Positions 5,132 through 5,466 of a stretch of 5,466 nt of DNA are shown here, one piece after another. The notes under the pieces were generated by a model, which worked only from the letters and a program-made list of their open reading frames with translations, did not search any database and was not told the DNA's origin. How positions within the stretch are numbered: position 1 is the stretch's first letter; every line of letters begins with the position of its first letter. Where the stretch lies: positions 8,941 to 14,406 of the forward strand of contig PMNQ01000102.1 in assembly GCA_003162555.1 (NCBI GenBank), in the 5' to 3' direction. The stretch is from Gammaproteobacteria bacterium (lineage in GTDB: Bacteria > Pseudomonadota > Gammaproteobacteria > Steroidobacterales > Steroidobacteraceae). Made by a program: the position numbers and the translations under genes.

Positions 5132-5466
5132 TCAGTGACGACTCTTGCGGAACACCAGCACGAAGCGGTCGGTCTTGCCGAGCATCGGCTCCTTGTAGGA
5201 AACCAGCTCGCGCGCGTCGTCGGGCCGGCGCAGCAGGTCGCTGTGCGCGATCACGTGCAGACCGCGCCGCTCGAAATCCTGGCGCGCGTAGGCTTCCTCG
5301 ATACGGTGCAGGCTGGAGGCATCGGCGCTGCCATGGCCGACCTTCGCTGAATGATCGATCAGCAGCAGCACGCCACCGGGTTTCAGCGCCGCGACCAATT
5401 GGTCGAGCACGCCGCTGGTGTCGAATTTCGGCCACTCACCAGTGGCGTCGACCCAGTACAGGTCGT
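5132..5466 (-). CDS. SAM-dependent methyltransferase, C-terminal fragment
   Basis: Only the last 110 residues and the TGA stop are in the window; the start lies beyond the right edge. The fragment has the second half of a class I methyltransferase fold: LDQLVAALKPGGVLLLIDHS, where LKPGG and the following strand are typical of motif III, then LHRIEEAYARQDFERRGLHV, DLLRRPDDARE and a final GKTDRFVLVFRKSRH. This order (LKPGG, D-H, LHRI-E, helix, SDLLR-P-D, GKTDRFVL-FRK) matches the uncharacterised predicted methyltransferases of the COG4798 type, several of which carry export signals. The SAM-binding motif I is outside the window, so activity cannot be judged. It is the most upstream visible gene of the - strand operon, with a gap of fewer than ten bases to the metallohydrolase start. 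Confidence 0.82.
   Translation of the reverse strand, partial: DLYWVDATGEWPKFDTSGVLDQLVAALKPGGVLLLIDHSAKVGHGSADASSLHRIEEAYARQDFERRGLHVIAHSDLLRRPDDARELVSYKEPMLGKTDRFVLVFRKSRH

Noticed and set aside
4682..5350. Open frame of 222 codons on the + strand spanning the metallohydrolase and methyltransferase
   Set aside because: It crosses two well-supported genes on the other strand, is rich in Arg, Ala, His and Val as antisense GC-rich frames are, and shows no domain.
4641..5435. Open frame of 264 codons on the - strand overlapping the operon in another frame
   Set aside because: Extremely Arg-rich and out of frame with the methyltransferase and metallohydrolase, both of which show family motifs.

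Overview
This is a high-GC bacterial window with tightly packed genes. Most of the protein-coding content is exported hydrolases. The amidase strongly recalls the peptide amidase of Stenotrophomonas maltophilia, and the feo tail and S10-type peptidase fit a similar host. I therefore infer a gammaproteobacterium near the Xanthomonadales/Steroidobacterales type. That placement comes from remembered family resemblance and was not tested by a search.

Layout, left to right. (1) Bases 1-354, + strand: the last 52 codons of FeoB (ferrous iron permease), then a 63-aa one-helix membrane protein with a Cys-rich tail, three bases after the FeoB stop. (2) Bases 355-706: a short hairpin between converging genes; a 66-codon reading frame on the - strand (389-589) with a good Shine-Dalgarno site and a lower-GC composition than its neighbours; then a 117-bp divergent intergenic region. 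(3) Bases 707-2326, + strand: a secreted amidase-signature enzyme with a complete Lys-Ser-Ser triad. (4) Bases 2323-5466, - strand: an apparent operon read right to left. It holds a SAM-dependent methyltransferase (its start lies beyond the window), a signal-peptide-bearing metallo-beta-lactamase-fold protein, and a secreted S10 serine carboxypeptidase-like protein. The carboxypeptidase and amidase genes converge and their stop codons overlap by 4 bp.

How the genes may work together. The amidase resembles enzymes that remove C-terminal amides from peptides, and the S10 protein resembles enzymes that remove residues from free peptide C-termini. The two could act in sequence outside the cytoplasm on peptide substrates; this is inference. 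The metallo-beta-lactamase-fold protein has Asn where the second half of the usual metal site normally carries His. The methyltransferase-hydrolase-peptidase operon has no assigned pathway.

I see no CRISPR array, tRNA, rRNA, insertion sequence or clearly novel multi-gene system. The least explained items are the 66-codon frame, the Asn-for-His change in the metallohydrolase, and the hexapeptide tandem repeat after the peptidase signal peptide.
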